A stretch of 64,000 bases of DNA from Acerihabitans sp047324305 (GCF_047324305.1 NZ_CP178740.1:3286001-3350000); one strand, 5' to 3'; shown: positions 27,769-37,168, numbered from the stretch's first letter. The notes: generated by a model not told the origin, from the letters alone. Numbers and translations are program-made.

Positions 27769-28401
27769 ATGTCATACAGTGGCGAAATAGAACAACAAGC
27801 ACCCCATATGGCCCTGGTGCCGATGGTGGTTGAGCAGACTTCACGCGGTGAGCGTTCATACGATATCTTTTCCCGCCTGCTGAAAGAACGCATCATTTTC
27901 ATGACCGGCCAGGTTGAAGATCATATGGCCAATCTGATCGTGGCGCAGATGCTGTTCCTGGAAGCGGAAAACCCGGAAAAAGACATTTATCTGTATATCA
28001 ATTCACCGGGCGGCGTGATTACCGCCGGCATGTCGATTTACGACACCATGCAGTTTATCAAACCGGACGTCAGCACGTTCTGTATGGGACAGGCCGCGTC
28101 CATGGGCGCGTTTTTGCTGACCGCTGGCGCCAAGGGCAAACGTTTCTGCATGCCGAACTCGCGGGTGATGATCCATCAGCCGTTGGGCGGTTTCCAGGGC
28201 CAGGCCACGGATATCGAGATTCATGCCCGGGAGATCCTCAAGGTCAAGGCGCGCATGAACGAACTGATGGCCAAACATACCGGCCGCTCTCTTGAGTCGA
28301 TAGAAAAAGATACGGAACGCGATCGTTTCCTCTCCGCCGAAGAGGCGGTAGACTACGGTTTGGTTGATTCCATATTAAGCAAACGCGATTTGACGGCGTA
28401 A
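27769..28401 (+). CDS. clpP: ATP-dependent Clp protease proteolytic subunit
   Basis: Serine protease that forms the two-ring barrel working with ClpX or ClpA unfoldases. 210 aa. The catalytic triad falls at the family positions: S111 in MGQAASMGAFL, H136 in SRVMIHQPLGG, and an Asp near 185. The N-terminal 14 residues are a probable propeptide, as in E. coli (207 aa). AGGAGA lies just before ATG 27769. clpX follows 141 bases downstream, and lon after that, forming a proteolysis cluster. Confidence 0.99.
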   Translation: MSYSGEIEQQAPHMALVPMVVEQTSRGERSYDIFSRLLKERIIFMTGQVEDHMANLIVAQMLFLEAENPEKDIYLYINSPGGVITAGMSIYDTMQFIKPDVSTFCMGQAASMGAFLLTAGAKGKRFCMPNSRVMIHQPLGGFQGQATDIEIHAREILKVKARMNELMAKHTGRSLESIEKDTERDRFLSAEEAVDYGLVDSILSKRDLTA

Positions 28402-28542
28402 TTCTGAATACCGATAGACTATAGTTACAGTATTGAGTCATTCGAGTAGACTAACACCACTCAAACGCCGGTTTTACGTTAAGCAGTCGCGTTGCCGCCG
28501 TGGTTGGCCTGCGGGACAAAGACTAGAGAAAGAGGTTTACTG

Positions 28543-29817
28543 ATGACAGATAAGCGCAAAGACGGTTCAGGAAAGCTGCTGTATTGCTCTTTCTGCGGTA
28601 AAAGCCAGCATGAGGTGCGTAAGCTGATCGCAGGGCCGTCAGTGTATATCTGCGACGAATGTGTCGATTTATGCAATGACATTATTCGCGAAGAGATCAA
28701 AGAGGTGGCTCCGCATCGCGAACGCAGCGCTCTGCCGACGCCCCATGAAATTCGCCATCACCTGGACGATTACGTTATCGGCCAGGAAAAAGCCAAAAAA
28801 GTGTTGGCGGTGGCGGTGTACAACCACTACAAACGCCTGCGTAACGGTGATACCACTAATGGCATTGAGCTCGGCAAGAGCAATATCCTGCTGATAGGCC
28901 CCACCGGCAGCGGTAAAACGCTGCTGGCGGAGACGCTGGCGCGCTTCCTGGATGTGCCCTTTACCATGGCGGATGCCACCACCCTGACCGAAGCGGGTTA
29001 TGTCGGCGAGGACGTGGAAAACATCATCCAGAAACTGCTGCAAAAATGCGATTACGATGTGCAGAAGGCGCAGCGCGGTATCGTCTATATTGATGAAATC
29101 GATAAGATCTCACGCAAATCGGACAATCCGTCGATTACGCGCGATGTGTCCGGCGAGGGCGTGCAACAGGCGCTGCTGAAACTGATCGAAGGCACCATCG
29201 CCGCCGTTCCGCCCCAGGGCGGACGCAAGCATCCGCAGCAGGAATTCCTGCAGGTGGACACGTCCAAGATCCTGTTTATCTGCGGCGGCGCGTTCGCCGG
29301 CCTGGACAAGGTGATTGAGCAGCGTGTGGATACCGGGCGCGGCATTGGTTTTAGCGCCACGGTTAAAGGCAGCGCCCAGAAGGCGTCCGAAGGCCAGTTG
29401 TTGACGAAGGTCGAGCCGGAAGATCTGATTAAATTCGGTTTGATTCCTGAATTTATCGGCCGTCTGCCGGTGCTGGCCACGCTGAATGAACTGAGCGAGG
29501 ACGCGCTGATTCAAATCCTGAAAGAGCCGAAGAACGCGCTGACCAAGCAATACCAGGCGTTGTTCAATCTGGAAGGCGTGGAGCTGGAATTCCGCGACGA
29601 AGCCCTAACGGCTATCGCCAGGAAAGCCATGGCGCGCAAAACCGGCGCCCGCGGCCTGCGTTCCATAGTGGAAGGCGCGCTGCTTGAAACGATGTATGAA
29701 CTGCCTTCGCAGGACAGCGTCGAGAAAGTGGTGATCGACGAAGCGGTAATTGAAGGCCAGTCGGAACCCTTGCTGATTTATGGTAAACATGAAACCCAGC
29801 AGGCGTCCGGTGAATAA
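28543..29817 (+). CDS. clpX: ATP-dependent Clp protease ATPase subunit ClpX
   Basis: AAA+ unfoldase that recognises tagged proteins and feeds them to ClpP. ATG 28543 (MTDKRKDGSGKLLYC), after AGAAAGAGG, gives 424 aa, identical in length to E. coli; an upstream in-frame extension of 17 codons was rejected. The N-terminal zinc site is C15, C18, C37, C40. Walker A GPTGSGKT, Walker B IVYIDEIDK, the GYVGEDVE pore loop and the ClpP-binding IGF loop (RGIGFSATV) are present. The intact IGF loop indicates it still pairs with ClpP. Confidence 0.99.
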   Translation: MTDKRKDGSGKLLYCSFCGKSQHEVRKLIAGPSVYICDECVDLCNDIIREEIKEVAPHRERSALPTPHEIRHHLDDYVIGQEKAKKVLAVAVYNHYKRLRNGDTTNGIELGKSNILLIGPTGSGKTLLAETLARFLDVPFTMADATTLTEAGYVGEDVENIIQKLLQKCDYDVQKAQRGIVYIDEIDKISRKSDNPSITRDVSGEGVQQALLKLIEGTIAAVPPQGGRKHPQQEFLQVDTSKILFICGGAFAGLDKVIEQRVDTGRGIGFSATVKGSAQKASEGQLLTKVEPEDLIKFGLIPEFIGRLPVLATLNELSEDALIQILKEPKNALTKQYQALFNLEGVELEFRDEALTAIARKAMARKTGARGLRSIVEGALLETMYELPSQDSVEKVVIDEAVIEGQSEPLLIYGKHETQQASGE

Positions 29818-29851
29818 TCCATCAGTTGAATGATGATATTCGGCAAAAAGT

Positions 29852-29886
29852 AAAAAAGTGGGGGATTCCGTCCCCCATTTGTTTTT
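29852..29886 (+). terminator. Rho-independent terminator of clpX
   Basis: TGGGGGA (29859-29865) pairs with TCCCCCA (29871-29877) around a 5-base loop, flanked by an A-run before and TTTGTTTTT after; 41 bases past the clpX stop. Confidence 0.85.
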
Positions 29887-29898
29887 CCGTTATCCCGG

Positions 29899-29930
29899 CT
29901 GTTGAATGTAAAAGATTCGCCCCCATATAC
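29899..29930 (+). promoter_or_regulatory. Sigma32 (heat-shock) promoter of lon
   Basis: CTGTTGAATG (from 29899) and CCCCATATA (29921-29929) are spaced as in the E. coli lon promoter, whose TTGAATG and CCCCATATAC boxes are nearly identical. Lies about 90 bases before lon. Confidence 0.8.
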
Positions 29931-30015
29931 TCAATTACCTATTTGTTGAAACTGGCAACGGCCGAGTTTTGCGAATCCCCTAAACCTGGCGGAAGCTAAA
30001 CTAAGAGAGAGCTCT

Positions 30016-32376
30016 ATGAATGCTGAGCGTTCCGAACGCATAGAAATCCCCGTATTGCCTCTGCGCGATGTGGTGGTCTATCCGCATATGGTCATCCCGT
30101 TGTTTGTCGGGCGGGAGAAATCGATTCGGTGCCTTGAAGCAGCCATGGATAGCGACAAAAAAATCATGCTGGTGGCGCAGAAGGAAGCCTCTACGGATGA
30201 ACCGGGTATCAACGATCTCTTTTCAGTCGGGACCGTCTCTTCGATTCTCCAGATGCTGAAGCTACCCGACGGTACGGTTAAAGTACTGGTCGAGGGGTTG
30301 CAGCGCGCCCGCATAACCACTTTGTCCGATAGCGGCGAGCATTTTGCCGCCCAGGCTGAATATTTTGCCACGCCCGAAATCGATGAGCGCGAACAGGAAG
30401 TCCTGGTGCGCACCGCGATTAATCAGTTTGAAGGCTATATCAAGCTGAATAAAAAAATTCCGCCCGAGGTGCTGACATCGTTGAACAGCATCGATGATGC
30501 CGCGCGCCTGGCCGATACCATCGCCGCCCATATGCCGCTCAAATTAAGCGACAAGCAGTCGGTGCTGGAAATGGCGGACGTTACCGAGCGGCTGGAATAC
30601 CTGATGGCGATGATGGAATCGGAAATCGATCTCCTGCAGGTCGAAAAACGTATCCGCAATCGCGTCAAGAAACAGATGGAAAAAAGCCAGCGCGAGTACT
30701 ATCTGAATGAGCAAATGAAAGCCATCCAGAAAGAGCTGGGCGAAATGGACGACGCGCCGGATGAAAACGAAGCGCTGAAACGCAAGATTGAAGCGGCAAA
30801 AATGCCGAAAGAGGCGCGGGAAAAAACCGAAGCCGAACTGCAAAAATTGAAAATGATGTCGCCGATGTCCGCCGAGGCCACGGTGGTGCGCGGTTATATC
30901 GACTGGATGCTGTCGGTGCCCTGGCATACCCGCACCAAGGTCAAGAAAGATCTGGTCAAGGCACAAGAAGTGCTGGATAAGGATCATTATGGCCTTGAAC
31001 GGGTCAAGGACCGCATTCTCGAATATTTGGCGGTGCAAAGCCGGGTCAGCAAGATAAAAGGGCCGATCCTGTGCCTAGTAGGACCGCCGGGGGTGGGTAA
31101 GACCTCGCTCGGACAGTCGATTGCCAAGGCCACCGGGCGCGAGTACGTGCGCATGGCATTGGGCGGCGTGCGCGATGAAGCGGAAATTCGCGGTCACCGT
31201 CGCACCTATATAGGCTCCATGCCGGGTAAGCTTATCCAGAAAATGTCCAAGGTCGGCGTAAAAAATCCGCTGTTCCTGCTCGACGAAATCGACAAGATGT
31301 CGTCGGATATGCGCGGCGATCCGGCTTCCGCCCTGCTGGAGGTGCTGGATCCCGAGCAAAACGTGGCGTTCAACGATCACTATCTGGAAGTGGATTACGA
31401 TCTCTCCGATGTGATGTTCGTCGCGACGTCCAACTCGATGAATATCCCGGCGCCGCTGCTCGATCGTATGGAAGTGATCCGGCTGTCAGGCTATACCGAA
31501 GATGAAAAGCTGAATATCGCCCGCGAACACCTGCTGCAAAAACAGCTCGATCGCAACGCGTTGAAGGCAGGCGAATTAACCATCGACGACAGCGCCCTGG
31601 TGGGCATTATCCGTTATTACACCCGTGAAGCGGGCGTGCGTAACCTGGAACGTGAAATCTCCAAGTTATGCCGTAAAGCGGTTAAGACGCTGTTAATGGA
31701 TAAAAGCGTCAAGCATATCCATATCGACGGCGACAACCTTAAGGATTACCTGGGCGTCCAACGCTTCGACTACGGCCGCGCCGAGGGCGAGAATCGGGTG
31801 GGGCAGGTTACCGGCCTGGCCTGGACCGAAGTGGGCGGCGAACTGCTGACCATAGAAACCGCGTGCGTGCCGGGAAAGGGGAAATTAACCTATACCGGAT
31901 CGCTTGGCGAAGTGATGCAGGAATCCATCCAGGCGGCGCTGACCGTGGTGCGCTCAAGGGCGGATAAGCTGGGCATTAATAACGATTTCTACGAGAAACG
32001 CGATATTCATGTCCATGTGCCGGAAGGCGCAACGCCGAAAGACGGCCCCAGCGCCGGTATCGCCATGTGTACCGCCCTGGTGTCCTGCCTGACCGGCAAT
32101 CCGGTGAAAGCCAATGTGGCCATGACCGGCGAAATCACCCTGCGCGGGCTGGTATTGCCGATCGGCGGATTGAAGGAAAAACTGCTGGCGGCGCATCGCG
32201 GCGGCATCAAGACCGTGTTAATCCCTTACGAGAATAAACGCGATCTGGAAGATATGCCGGCAAATGTGATCAACGATATGGATATCCACCCCGTGCAACG
32301 GATTGACGAGGTCTTGACCCTGGCCTTGCAGAATGCGCCTTTTGGCATGGAAATCGCCACCGCGGCGGCAAAATAA
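30016..32376 (+). CDS. lon: ATP-dependent Lon protease
   Basis: Homohexameric AAA+ serine protease that degrades misfolded and short-lived regulatory proteins. 786 aa against 784 in E. coli, alignable without gaps through the body. Order: N-terminal LAN domain, coiled-coil region (QMEKSQREYYLNEQMKAIQK), AAA+ module with Walker A GPPGVGKT (about 356-363) and Walker B LFLLDEIDK, then the protease domain with catalytic Ser in PKDGPSAG (about 679) and Lys about 43 residues on. A sigma32-type promoter lies upstream, and a strong terminator separates it from hupB. Confidence 0.99.
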   Translation: MNAERSERIEIPVLPLRDVVVYPHMVIPLFVGREKSIRCLEAAMDSDKKIMLVAQKEASTDEPGINDLFSVGTVSSILQMLKLPDGTVKVLVEGLQRARITTLSDSGEHFAAQAEYFATPEIDEREQEVLVRTAINQFEGYIKLNKKIPPEVLTSLNSIDDAARLADTIAAHMPLKLSDKQSVLEMADVTERLEYLMAMMESEIDLLQVEKRIRNRVKKQMEKSQREYYLNEQMKAIQKELGEMDDAPDENEALKRKIEAAKMPKEAREKTEAELQKLKMMSPMSAEATVVRGYIDWMLSVPWHTRTKVKKDLVKAQEVLDKDHYGLERVKDRILEYLAVQSRVSKIKGPILCLVGPPGVGKTSLGQSIAKATGREYVRMALGGVRDEAEIRGHRRTYIGSMPGKLIQKMSKVGVKNPLFLLDEIDKMSSDMRGDPASALLEVLDPEQNVAFNDHYLEVDYDLSDVMFVATSNSMNIPAPLLDRMEVIRLSGYTEDEKLNIAREHLLQKQLDRNALKAGELTIDDSALVGIIRYYTREAGVRNLEREISKLCRKAVKTLLMDKSVKHIHIDGDNLKDYLGVQRFDYGRAEGENRVGQVTGLAWTEVGGELLTIETACVPGKGKLTYTGSLGEVMQESIQAALTVVRSRADKLGINNDFYEKRDIHVHVPEGATPKDGPSAGIAMCTALVSCLTGNPVKANVAMTGEITLRGLVLPIGGLKEKLLAAHRGGIKTVLIPYENKRDLEDMPANVINDMDIHPVQRIDEVLTLALQNAPFGMEIATAAAK

Positions 32377-32408
32377 GCGCGTAAAGTAACATATACCGCT
32401 AAAAAACG

Positions 32409-32446
32409 GGCTGGCAGGTGAAATCCCACTTGCCAGCCTTTTTTTG
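32409..32446 (+). terminator. Rho-independent terminator of lon
   Basis: GGCTGGCAGGTG (32409-32420) pairs with CACTTGCCAGCC (32427-32438), one G-T pair, 6-base loop, followed by seven T. Confidence 0.93.
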
Positions 32447-32588
32447 TACCGTTAAGTTAGGTAGCTGGCGGCTCTGGTCGGTATCCGGCTTTGGCTTGCC
32501 ATGCTATAACAGGCTTGATATAACAGCTGCGCTGTCGCGTTTAAGGAAAATTCCGCCGCGACGAGAGAATTCAAGAGGGGATGAAAGA

Positions 32589-32861
32589 GTGAATAAGTCA
32601 CAACTGATCGACAAGATTGCCGCAGGTGCTGATATTTCCAAAGCGGCTGCCGGACGTGCATTGGATGCCATTATTGGTTCCGTTACCGAAACGCTGCAAC
32701 AGGGAGATGATGTTGCGCTGGTGGGTTTCGGCACCTTTACGGTGCGAGCGCGTGCCGCCCGTACCGGCCGTAATCCTCAAACCGGTAAAGAAATAAGTAT
32801 CCCGGCTGCCAAAGTACCCGGTTTCCGTGCCGGCAAAGGATTGAAAGACGCTGTCAACTGA
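32589..32861 (+). CDS. hupB: DNA-binding protein HU-beta
   Basis: Histone-like nucleoid protein that bends DNA; works as a dimer with HU-alpha. 90 aa, starting at the GTG at 32589 (NKSQLIDKIAAGADISKAAA) as in E. coli, with GAGGGG about 10 bases upstream; a longer in-frame extension from 32418 has no match. The DNA-binding arm RAARTGRNPQTGKEISIPAA, with the intercalating Pro, is intact. Own terminators on both sides make it a single-gene unit between lon and ppiD. Confidence 0.98.
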   Translation: MNKSQLIDKIAAGADISKAAAGRALDAIIGSVTETLQQGDDVALVGFGTFTVRARAARTGRNPQTGKEISIPAAKVPGFRAGKGLKDAVN

Positions 32862-32927
32862 TTGTTGCACCGCTGTTTTTCGCGTCAAACTATTACCTGA
32901 CGCAGGGGAACGGGTAGGGTAGAATAC

Positions 32928-32957
32928 AAGGCGCATCTTTTTTGATGTGCCTTTTTT
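32928..32957 (+). terminator. Rho-independent terminator of hupB
   Basis: AAGGCGCATC (32928-32937) and GATGTGCCTT (32944-32953) form a stem with one G-T pair around a T6 loop, followed by a T-run. Confidence 0.85.
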
Positions 32958-33103
32958 GTTTTTATTTTTCCCTGACAGTTGCGCATTTCGGTTGTCAGAG
33001 GAATAGCTTTAGCGCGCAGCAGCTCTCGGAGCTACGGCATGAAGGCGGATCTTACTGCCGGCGCAAAGGTTTCATTCATATTACAGCGGAGTGTTGTCAC
33101 ACT

Positions 33104-34984
33104 ATGATGGACAATTTACGCGCGGCCGCCAATCACGTCGTGCTCAAAATTATTCTGGCCATTGTCGCCATTTCATTCGTGCTGACCGGGGTAGGCAACT
33201 ATCTGATTGGCGGCGGCGGGGATTACGCCGCGAAGGTGAACGGCCAGCAAATCAGCCGTGCCCAGCTGGAACAGGCGGTGCAAAACGAGCGCAACCGCCA
33301 GCAGGAGTCGCTGGGGGACAGTTTCTCGGCCCTGGCCGCCAACGAAGGCTACATGCTCCAGATGCGCCGCCAGGTGCTGTCGCAGCTGATTGATGAGACC
33401 CTGCTGGACCAATATGCGCAAACCCTGGGGCTTGCCGTTAGCGATCAACAGGTCAAGGAGGCGATTTTCGCCATCCCGGCGTTTCGCACCAACAACAATT
33501 TCGACAATGAAAAATACCGCTCAATCATCGCCAGCATGGGATTGACGCCGGATCAGTATGCGCAGCTGATGCGCAAGCAGCTATTGACGCAGCAGTTGAT
33601 CCAGGGGCTCGGCGGCACCGGTTTCCTGCTGCCGGAAGAGACCAACCGGCTGATGGCGCTGGCCATCCAGGAGCGTCAGGCGCGCCTGGCGACGCTTGAT
33701 ATCAACGCGCTGCTCGCCGGGCAAACCGCTTCCCCGGAAGAGATCCAGAACCACTATAACCTGAATAAAAACACCTATGTCCAGCCCGAGTCGTTCAAAG
33801 TGTCCTATATCGCCCTGGATGCCGCCTCGATGCAGGCGAAAACCACGGTGAGCGAACCGGAAATCCAGGCCTACTACGACCAGCATAAAGACCAGTTCTC
33901 ACAGCCGGCGCGTAAACGTTACGCCATAATCCAGAGCAAAACCGATGCCGACGCCCAGGCTATCCTGGCGCAACTGCAAAAAGGCGCCGATTTCGCCGCC
34001 CTGGCCAAACAACGCTCCACCGACATTATTTCCGCGAAAAACGGCGGTGATATCGGCTGGATGGACGCTGACGCCACGGTGGACGAGCTCAAACAGGCCA
34101 ACCTGACCGATAAGGGCCAATTGTCCGGCGTGATCACCTCCTCGGTGGGCTTCCTGGTGGCGAAACTGACCGATATCCAGCCGGAGCAGGTGAAGCCGCT
34201 GGCCGAGGTGCACGACGGCGTAGCGGCGAAAGTGAAACAGGAAAAAGCCATCGACGCGTATTACGCCTTGCAGCAAAAGGTCAGCGACGCGGCCAGCAAC
34301 GATAACGAATCCCTGGCGTCGGCCGAAACGGCCGCGGGCGTCAAGGCGGTGCAGACCGACTGGTTTACCCGCGACAGCGTACCGGAAGCGTTGAACGCCG
34401 ATGCCGTGAAACAGGTGCTTTTCGGCGGTTCGCTGCTGGGCGTCAACGGCGCTCCCGGCAACAATTCCGATGTAATCACCGTCGACGGCGACCGGGCTTT
34501 CGTCCTGCGCCTGGCCGAGCATAAACCGGAAAGCACCAAGCCTCTGGACGCGGTGCGCGCCCAGGTGGAAAACCAGGTGAAACGCCAAAAGGCGCTGCAA
34601 CAGGCCCGCATCGACGCCGAAAAAATTCTGGCGGCGCTCAAGCAGGGTAAGGGCGCCGAGGCGATGAAAGCCGCCGGCCTGAGCTTCGGCGAGGTGAAAA
34701 CCTTTGACTCGACGCGGCAGAACGATCGTTTGACCCAGGCTATCTTCACGTTGCCGCATCCCCAGCCGAACGCCTCCTCCTACGGCATGTCGGAGGATGA
34801 ACAGGGCAATATCGTCCTGGTGGCGCTCGATAAGGTCGCGCCGCGCCAGCTTGATGAGCAGCAGCGCGGCCAGGTGGTCAGCCAGCTTAGCCAGGGCATG
34901 ACCGGCGTGACGTTCGACGCGCTGCTCAATAACCTGCGTACCGAAGCCAAGATCAAGATGGGCACCGGCGCGCAAATGCAATAA
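33104..34984 (+). CDS. ppiD: Periplasmic folding chaperone PpiD
   Basis: Membrane-anchored periplasmic chaperone that meets proteins leaving the Sec translocon. ATG 33104 (MMDNLRAAANHVVLKIILAI) gives 626 aa against 623 in E. coli; a 54-codon upstream extension was rejected. One N-terminal helix (about 12-34), an SurA-like chaperone region, one parvulin domain (about 265-355, from KRYAIIQSKTDADAQAILAQ to SSVGFLVAKL), then a C-terminal helical part. The parvulin domain of PpiD is thought to be inactive as an isomerase. Followed by a terminator. Confidence 0.97.
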   Translation: MMDNLRAAANHVVLKIILAIVAISFVLTGVGNYLIGGGGDYAAKVNGQQISRAQLEQAVQNERNRQQESLGDSFSALAANEGYMLQMRRQVLSQLIDETLLDQYAQTLGLAVSDQQVKEAIFAIPAFRTNNNFDNEKYRSIIASMGLTPDQYAQLMRKQLLTQQLIQGLGGTGFLLPEETNRLMALAIQERQARLATLDINALLAGQTASPEEIQNHYNLNKNTYVQPESFKVSYIALDAASMQAKTTVSEPEIQAYYDQHKDQFSQPARKRYAIIQSKTDADAQAILAQLQKGADFAALAKQRSTDIISAKNGGDIGWMDADATVDELKQANLTDKGQLSGVITSSVGFLVAKLTDIQPEQVKPLAEVHDGVAAKVKQEKAIDAYYALQQKVSDAASNDNESLASAETAAGVKAVQTDWFTRDSVPEALNADAVKQVLFGGSLLGVNGAPGNNSDVITVDGDRAFVLRLAEHKPESTKPLDAVRAQVENQVKRQKALQQARIDAEKILAALKQGKGAEAMKAAGLSFGEVKTFDSTRQNDRLTQAIFTLPHPQPNASSYGMSEDEQGNIVLVALDKVAPRQLDEQQRGQVVSQLSQGMTGVTFDALLNNLRTEAKIKMGTGAQMQ

Positions 34985-35018
34985 CGCTCATAAAAATACT
35001 GAACATAGTGTAATGACC

Positions 35019-35041
35019 AAAGGCCGCTTTCGCGGCCTTTT
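35019..35041 (+). terminator. Rho-independent terminator of ppiD
   Basis: AAAGGCCGC (35019-35027) pairs with GCGGCCTTT (35032-35040) around a 4-base loop and ends in TTTT, 34 bases past the ppiD stop. Confidence 0.85.
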
Positions 35042-35168
35042 GCATGGTTCAATTTCCCTGGTTGCCGTGGTAATACCCTTAAGGCAACCTGCCTGCCGTG
35101 CCGGTATCTCACGGCATAACGTGTGGTTATCCACGACCCAAGGCAAGCAATCACAAGGACGTCATGTT

Positions 35169-35771
35169 ATGAAAACTCCAATGAAACGTACTCTGAGCCT
35201 GGTGTTACTGACCAGCCTGTTCGCCCTTTCGGGCATCGCCTGGTGTTCGGTGGCGGACGGGGATAAATCCGGCGATGCCGTTGTCGTCAGCCATGACGGC
35301 GCAGGGGAAAAAGCCGCTAAGGTTCCGGCGGACGGCGGCGGTGCTAGCGACGGCATCATCAAGGTCATCGGCGCCACGGAGCACGGCGACACCAGCGACA
35401 GCGGCAGTGAGGGCGACAGCGCGGCCACCACCCTGTCCGCAGCGGCGACCACGCCGCCCGTATCCGGCGAAGCGGCCAAAGAAGACGCCGCCGAACCGGC
35501 CGCAGGCCAGGACGCGACGCAAACGGCGTCGGATACCGAAGATAAAAGCACCCAAACGGATGACTTCGGCGATGAAAAAATCAATATCAATACCGCGTCG
35601 GCTGAGGACATGGTGAGCGCGCTGAAAGGCATCGGGCCTAAAAAGGCGCAGGCCATTATCGACTACCGCGAGGCTAAGGGACCCTTTACCCATACCGACC
35701 AGTTGAAAGAAGTCAAAGGCATCGGCCCATCCACGTTCTCGCAAATCAAAGAGTTAATCATCGTGGAATAA
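35169..35771 (+). CDS. ybaV: YbaV/ComEA-family helix-hairpin-helix protein with long acidic linker
   Basis: Predicted exported DNA-binding protein of the ComEA type. ATG 35169 (MKTPMKRTLSLVLLTSLFAL) opens a signal peptide of about 29 residues; AAGGA lies 9 bases before it. Residues 30-135 are low-complexity and rich in Asp, Ala, Ser, Thr and Glu. Residues 137-200 hold two HhH hairpins (LKGIGPKKAQAIIDYR, VKGIGPSTFSQIKELI). E. coli YbaV has 123 residues, so the linker has grown by about 75. Family members bind double-stranded DNA in the periplasm during uptake, but no other competence gene is visible here. Syntenic position after ppiD supports the identity. Confidence 0.88.
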   Translation: MKTPMKRTLSLVLLTSLFALSGIAWCSVADGDKSGDAVVVSHDGAGEKAAKVPADGGGASDGIIKVIGATEHGDTSDSGSEGDSAATTLSAAATTPPVSGEAAKEDAAEPAAGQDATQTASDTEDKSTQTDDFGDEKININTASAEDMVSALKGIGPKKAQAIIDYREAKGPFTHTDQLKEVKGIGPSTFSQIKELIIVE

Positions 35772-35942
35772 AACAGGGGATCAATACTGACATGCCGGCC
35801 GGGTTTCAGCGCCAGGGGAAAATGTTTTCCAGCGCCGACCCCCGGCCACAGGCGATGCGCCAATATTAAATTTTTATGACAGTGTGGACATCGGGCCGTA
35901 TCTTTCCTAAGTTAGTGACTCTTCTATCAATAGGAAAGCACT

Positions 35943-36272
35943 ATGAGTGAGACAGCTAATTTAACGATTAAATTGCCTCTCGAGCTAAAGGAAAAATTGA
36001 AGTCCTTGGCCGCGAGTAAAAGCGTTTCCATGAGTGCGGAAATCAGCGCAAGGCTAGAGCGCAGCCTGGACGGCACGATTGAGGATGACGTTGAAGGCGG
36101 GGTCGAGGCAAAGCGCCACGCTAAAAACGCGGCACACAAAGAGCATGTCGCCGCCGATGTTGATAATCAACATACCGAAGAACTTACCGAGCAGCCTTTT
36201 ACCACCGGTGAAGTAAAAAAGCTGCGCGCGTTACTGAATGCCAACACTAAAAAAAAATCAAAGAAAAAATAG
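35943..36272 (+). CDS. Arc/MetJ-type ribbon-helix-helix protein
   Basis: Small probable DNA-binding protein, 109 aa. Residues 5-11 (ANLTIKL) form the expected beta strand, followed by two helices (ELKEKLKSLAASKSVSMSAE and ISARLERSL), the classic RHH layout of Arc. The middle is acidic; the C-terminus is basic and ends KKKSKKK, a possible extra DNA contact. AGGA at 35932-35935 supports ATG 35943. It stands where E. coli has ybaW (fadM). No toxin gene adjoins it, so an antitoxin role is unsupported. Target unknown. Confidence 0.75.
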   Translation: MSETANLTIKLPLELKEKLKSLAASKSVSMSAEISARLERSLDGTIEDDVEGGVEAKRHAKNAAHKEHVAADVDNQHTEELTEQPFTTGEVKKLRALLNANTKKKSKKK

Positions 36273-36333
36273 CCAGAGGCCATTTGACCGGGCCGTCGAG
36301 TTAACTGCGGTCATAACATAACGTTATTTGTGA

Positions 36334-36360
36334 ATCAGAGGGGAAGATATACCCTCTGAT
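36334..36360. terminator. 9-bp hairpin between convergent genes
   Basis: ATCAGAGGG (36334-36342) pairs with CCCTCTGAT (36352-36360). It sits between the RHH gene and queC, which converge. No T-run follows, so function is uncertain. Confidence 0.4.
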
Positions 36361-36466
36361 ACCAACGCCTGTCTTCAATCCATCAGTCTGCCCACCTCAC
36401 CTTGTTCCCGCACCATGGCGCCACAGCCGCTAACGACGGCAAAGACTGGGCGCGCGGGTAGCATGA

Positions 36467-37168
36467 TTATGGCAGCGACGTTTTGGCTTTCATCGCCGCC
36501 ATGACCCTTTCCCGATGCTGCTGATAGTCGGCCAGGCCCTTGGCGCGCAGATGGCACGCCGCGCAGGTGCCGCAACCATCCCCTTTGATGCCGTTATAGC
36601 AGGTCAGCGTTTCCTGACGCACCAAATCCAATTGCCGGTAATAATCGGCCAGCGCCCAGGTTTCGGCTTTATTCAGCCACATCAGCGGGGTGGCGAAGCG
36701 AATGTCGCGGGCCATGCCCAGGATGACGGCATTGTTCAGCGCCTTGACGAACTCATCGCGGCAGTCGGGATAACCGGAAAAATCCGTTTCACACACGCCG
36801 GTAATGACCGTTTGCGCCCCCACCTGATAGGCATAAATGGCCGCCAGGGTGAGGAACAAAATATTACGGCCCGGCACAAAGGTGCTGGGCAAGGCGTCGC
36901 CGCCGGCGCCAGGGTCAAACGCGGGCACCGGAATATTCTCCCGGGTCAGGCTGCTGACCGCCAGATCATTTAACAAACCGGCGTCGATGACTTTGTGCGC
37001 GCGGGCGCCCAGCTTGAGCGCCAGGGCGCGCGCTATGTCGATTTCAGCCCGGTGCCGCTGGCCGTAATCAAACGTAACGCAGTGCACCTCGTCATAGTGC
37101 GTTAAGGCCTGGATCAGGCAGGTGGTTGAATCCTGCCCGCCGCTAAAAACCACCACCGCTTGTGTCAT
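36467..37168 (-). CDS. queC: 7-cyano-7-deazaguanine synthase
   Basis: ATP-dependent enzyme converting 7-carboxy-7-deazaguanine to preQ0, the precursor of queuosine in tRNA. The ATG at 37168 (MTQAVVVFSGGQDS) was preferred to an in-frame TTG four codons earlier; it gives 233 aa against 231 in E. coli. The PP-loop SGGQDS is at 9-14, and the zinc-binding cysteines are in TCYNGIKGDGCGTCAACHLR. ybaE and cof, found next in E. coli, are replaced by the ccdA-like gene. Confidence 0.97.
   Translation of the reverse strand: MTQAVVVFSGGQDSTTCLIQALTHYDEVHCVTFDYGQRHRAEIDIARALALKLGARAHKVIDAGLLNDLAVSSLTRENIPVPAFDPGAGGDALPSTFVPGRNILFLTLAAIYAYQVGAQTVITGVCETDFSGYPDCRDEFVKALNNAVILGMARDIRFATPLMWLNKAETWALADYYRQLDLVRQETLTCYNGIKGDGCGTCAACHLRAKGLADYQQHRERVMAAMKAKTSLP

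Noticed and set aside
32418..32588. N-terminal extension of HU-beta to a 147-aa protein
   Set aside because: The extra part crosses the lon terminator and has no homology; the GTG at 32589 matches the known HU start.
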